NCBI GenBank assembly: GCA_026692885.1
Contig: JAPLNJ010000267.1
Coordinates: 1 to 22,001 of the forward strand
DNA from: Planctomycetota bacterium
GTDB taxonomy: Bacteria; Planctomycetota; Planctomycetia; Pirellulales; Pirellulaceae
Length of the DNA stretch: 22,001 nucleotides
Reading direction: 5' to 3'
Numbering within the stretch: position 1 is the stretch's first letter; each line of letters begins with the position of its first letter. The notes beneath the pieces were generated by a model. That model was given only the letters and a program-made list of their open reading frames with translations, made no database searches and had not been told where the DNA came from. Shown one piece after another: positions 21,741 to 22,001 of the stretch. A program made the position numbers and the translations under genes.

Positions 21741-22001
21741 CGAAATGCCGTCACTGCTAGCTGGTCCCGTCTGGGAAGCTCCCGACGTAAGTCGGTGAGA
21801 GCAGTCCCGCCAACTCCTAACACCGCGGCGCCTCACCGAGTTCTCCCGACTCGTCGGCTGCCCGCCGCCTGCGGCGGCGGGCCGCCGACGAGGCGGGAGA
21901 ACTCGGGGAGGCGCCGCGGGGGTAGGTGGTGGCGGGACTGCTCTCACCGACTTACGTCGGGAGCTTCCCAGACGGGACCAGCTAGCAGTGACGGCATTTC
22001 G
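21741..22001. repeat. Long near-perfect palindrome reaching the window edge
   Basis: Centred at 21871. The outer 72 bases (21741-21812 and 21930-22001) pair perfectly, beginning CGAAATGCCGTCACTGCTAG; the inner ~57 bases per side pair with several mismatches and close on a 3-base loop in GCCGCCTGCGGCGGC. No open frame with recognisable domains lies inside. Since it touches the edge, the arms may extend further. Confidence 0.85.

Overview
The window looks like chromosomal DNA of a planctomycete (Planctomycetota, probably Pirellulales-like). The signs are GC-rich coding DNA, several leucine-rich-repeat (LRR) proteins with the GLEHLKGL type repeat, an NPCBM plus SUMF1 secreted protein, a neutral-ceramidase-like secreted protein, a DUF4058 protein, an Rpn/PD-(D/E)XK nuclease, and the N-terminal leader PKPRRRWLQFSLR followed by a membrane segment. 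I see no tRNA, rRNA or CRISPR array.

Layout. Positions 1-4174 carry two plus-strand genes, a beta-helix protein cut by the left edge and a ceramidase-like protein, separated by a 107-bp inverted-repeat element. Positions 4175-5560 hold debris: a leader-peptide gene split by a small inverted-repeat element, a PIN-like gene fragment, hairpins and one copy of a dispersed intergenic repeat. From 5562 to 20431 almost everything lies on the minus strand: LRR genes at 5562-6722, 6899-7915, 13911-14975, 14989-15616 (frameshifted) and 19820-20431, plus an NPCBM/SUMF1 gene, two uncharacterised genes, a MORN-like gene, an Rpn nuclease with a small downstream partner, and several short membrane or lipoprotein genes, some broken. 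The exception is a plus-strand DUF4160-DUF2442 pair at 10846-11406. Positions 20797-21537 encode a DUF4058 protein (minus). The right end (21741-22001) is one long inverted repeat reaching the window edge.

The most striking feature is non-coding. A dispersed intergenic repeat (called R here) lies between successive minus-strand genes. Complete copies hold a vestigial PKPRRRW leader, a conserved spacer, an extended -10 promoter-like motif TGGTACAAT, a GC-rich hairpin just downstream and, in three copies, a conserved AATTACA. Each copy with the promoter half sits upstream of a minus-strand gene or candidate ORF. In addition there are four families of short elements with terminal inverted repeats (107 bp in two copies, 119 bp, 123 bp, 158 bp). 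One of them clearly disrupted a gene with a 10-bp target duplication, and another splits a small leader gene.

How the genes work together is mostly unknown. The NPCBM/SUMF1 and LRR genes (17 bp apart) and the LRR/MORN pair (ATGA overlap) look co-translated. The plus-strand pair and the Rpn pair are other small co-transcribed units. No classical defence or biosynthetic operon is evident. The region reads as an accessory array of paralogous genes being shuffled and degraded by small mobile repeats.
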